From Rhodospirillales bacterium (GTDB lineage Bacteria > Pseudomonadota > Alphaproteobacteria > Acetobacterales > Acetobacteraceae), in contig CAHJXG010000349.1 in assembly GCA_903644035.1 (NCBI GenBank), positions 1 to 7,919 of the forward strand: DNA of 7,919 bases, read 5' to 3'. A model generated the notes under the pieces. It was not told the DNA's origin. It saw nothing but the letters and a program-made list of their open reading frames with translations, and ran no database searches. The position numbers and the translations under genes are program-made. Shown here in pieces: positions 7,023-7,919 of this stretch (position 1 is the stretch's first letter; each line of letters begins with the position of its first letter).

Positions 7023-7919
7023 ATGGATCGCAGCTTTCCGATGACCCGCGCCGCCGGGCTGGCCCGCCTCGGCGCCTTCACGCCCGGCATGGGCCGCGCC
7101 TACGCCGAGGGGCGCAACATCGACCACGGGCCGGAGATGGAGACGGCGACCGCCGCCCTCTCGCCCTACCTGCGCCGCCGCCTGATCCTGGAGGAGGAGG
7201 CGGTGGACGCGGGGCGCGCCGCCCACGGCTCGGCCGCCGAGAAGTTCGTGCAGGAGGTGTTCTGGCGCAGCTACTTCAAGGGCCACCTTGAGACCCGGCC
7301 GCAGCTATGGTCCGACTACCAGCGCCTGGCCGCCGAGGGGCGCGCCAGGCTGGCCGCCAACTCGGGCCTGCGCCTGGCCTTCGAGCGGGCGGTGGACGGC
7401 CGCACCGGCATCGATGGCTTCGACGATTGGGCGCGGGAGCTGACGGCGACCCATTGGCTGCACAACCACACCCGGATGTGGTTCGCCTCGATCTGGATCT
7501 TCACGCTGCGGCTGCCCTGGGCGCTCGGGGCGGACCATTTCATGCGCAACCTGCTGGACGGCGACCCCGCCAGCAACACGCTGTCCTGGCGCTGGGTCGC
7601 CGGGCTGCACACCCGCGGCAAGCCCTACGCCGCGCAGGCCGAGAACATCCGGCGCTACACCGGGGGCCGCTACGACCCGACCGGCCTGAACGAGAAGCCG
7701 GTCGCCCTGGAGGAGCCGGACGCCCCGCCGGCCTGTCCGCTGCCGCCGGGCGATGCTCCGCCCGATGGCGACGTGGCGCTGCTGCTGCACCTCGATGACC
7801 TGCACCCCGAGAGCCTGCCGCTCGGGCGGGCGCGCGTGACAAGGGTGGGCGGGCTGCTGGCCCACGCCGAGGGCGCGGCCGACCGGGTCCGGCAGGCCGA
7901 CCAGGAAGCGATGGCCGAC
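7023..7919 (+). CDS. Antenna-less photolyase/cryptochrome-superfamily FAD-binding protein (3' end cut by window)
   Basis: The first 299 codons of a gene whose frame stays open to the window edge. Residues about 38-215 read as the helical FAD-binding domain of DNA photolyases: ALSPYL (45-50), EVFWRSYF (78-85), GRTGIDGFDDW (126-136), WLHNHTRM (145-152), then FMRNLLDGDPASNTLSWRW (173-191). N185 matches the Asn facing flavin N5. By recalled alignment with E. coli PhrB, the lesion-pocket residues E274, W277, N341, M345 and W384 correspond to E78, W81, N148, M152 and W191. The usual N-terminal Rossmann antenna domain (about 190 residues before the LSP motif in PhrB) is absent. An in-frame TAG at 7014-7016 rules out a longer N-terminus. 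A Pro-rich linker (about 225-245) leads to a separate C-terminal region starting VALLLHLDDLHPESLPL. It is probably a flavoprotein for light-dependent repair or sensing; the function is unproven. It could be co-transcribed with the aminotransferase. Confidence 0.85.
   Translation, partial: MDRSFPMTRAAGLARLGAFTPGMGRAYAEGRNIDHGPEMETATAALSPYLRRRLILEEEAVDAGRAAHGSAAEKFVQEVFWRSYFKGHLETRPQLWSDYQRLAAEGRARLAANSGLRLAFERAVDGRTGIDGFDDWARELTATHWLHNHTRMWFASIWIFTLRLPWALGADHFMRNLLDGDPASNTLSWRWVAGLHTRGKPYAAQAENIRRYTGGRYDPTGLNEKPVALEEPDAPPACPLPPGDAPPDGDVALLLHLDDLHPESLPLGRARVTRVGGLLAHAEGAADRVRQADQEAMAD

Overview
The window is about 70% G+C by eye and densely coded, with every gene on the + strand. Codon use and protein styles (a pstA-pstB-phoU-phoB block, a soluble PAS kinase with an HDFNNLL H-box, an antenna-less photolyase homologue) suggest an alphaproteobacterium, perhaps of the Rhodospirillales/Acetobacterales (Roseomonas- or Azospirillum-like). 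That placement is inference from recognition, not a database result.

Left part (1-3184): the downstream half of a phosphate-uptake and phosphate-signalling operon. It holds pstA (membrane permease), pstB (ATPase), phoU (signalling/brake protein) and phoB (response regulator). Gaps are 7 and 14 bases, then a one-base TGATG overlap between phoU and phoB, so the four are almost certainly co-transcribed and partly translationally coupled. PstS, PstC and the sensor kinase PhoR are not present and would be expected upstream of the window. PstA/PstB move phosphate inward, PhoU reports transporter activity, and PhoB switches on the Pho regulon.

Middle part (3185-5562): a 101-base spacer with a weak Pho-box-like sequence, then a fold-type-II PLP enzyme of the threonine/serine dehydratase group without an ACT domain. 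Next comes a short AT-rich island (about 41% G+C over 4261-4340). It carries a good sigma-70-type promoter and a perfect 7-base-arm inverted repeat over the predicted transcription start. This island drives a soluble PAS-HisKA-HATPase histidine kinase with no response regulator beside it.

Right part (5563-7919): a class III aminotransferase that strongly resembles beta-phenylalanine/beta-amino-acid aminotransferases. After a 44-base gap containing a small hairpin comes a protein running off the window end. It is the helical FAD-binding domain of the photolyase/cryptochrome superfamily with no N-terminal antenna domain, followed by a different C-terminal region. This last gene is the most interesting item in the window. 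No RNA genes, insertion sequences, CRISPR arrays or prophage genes were seen.
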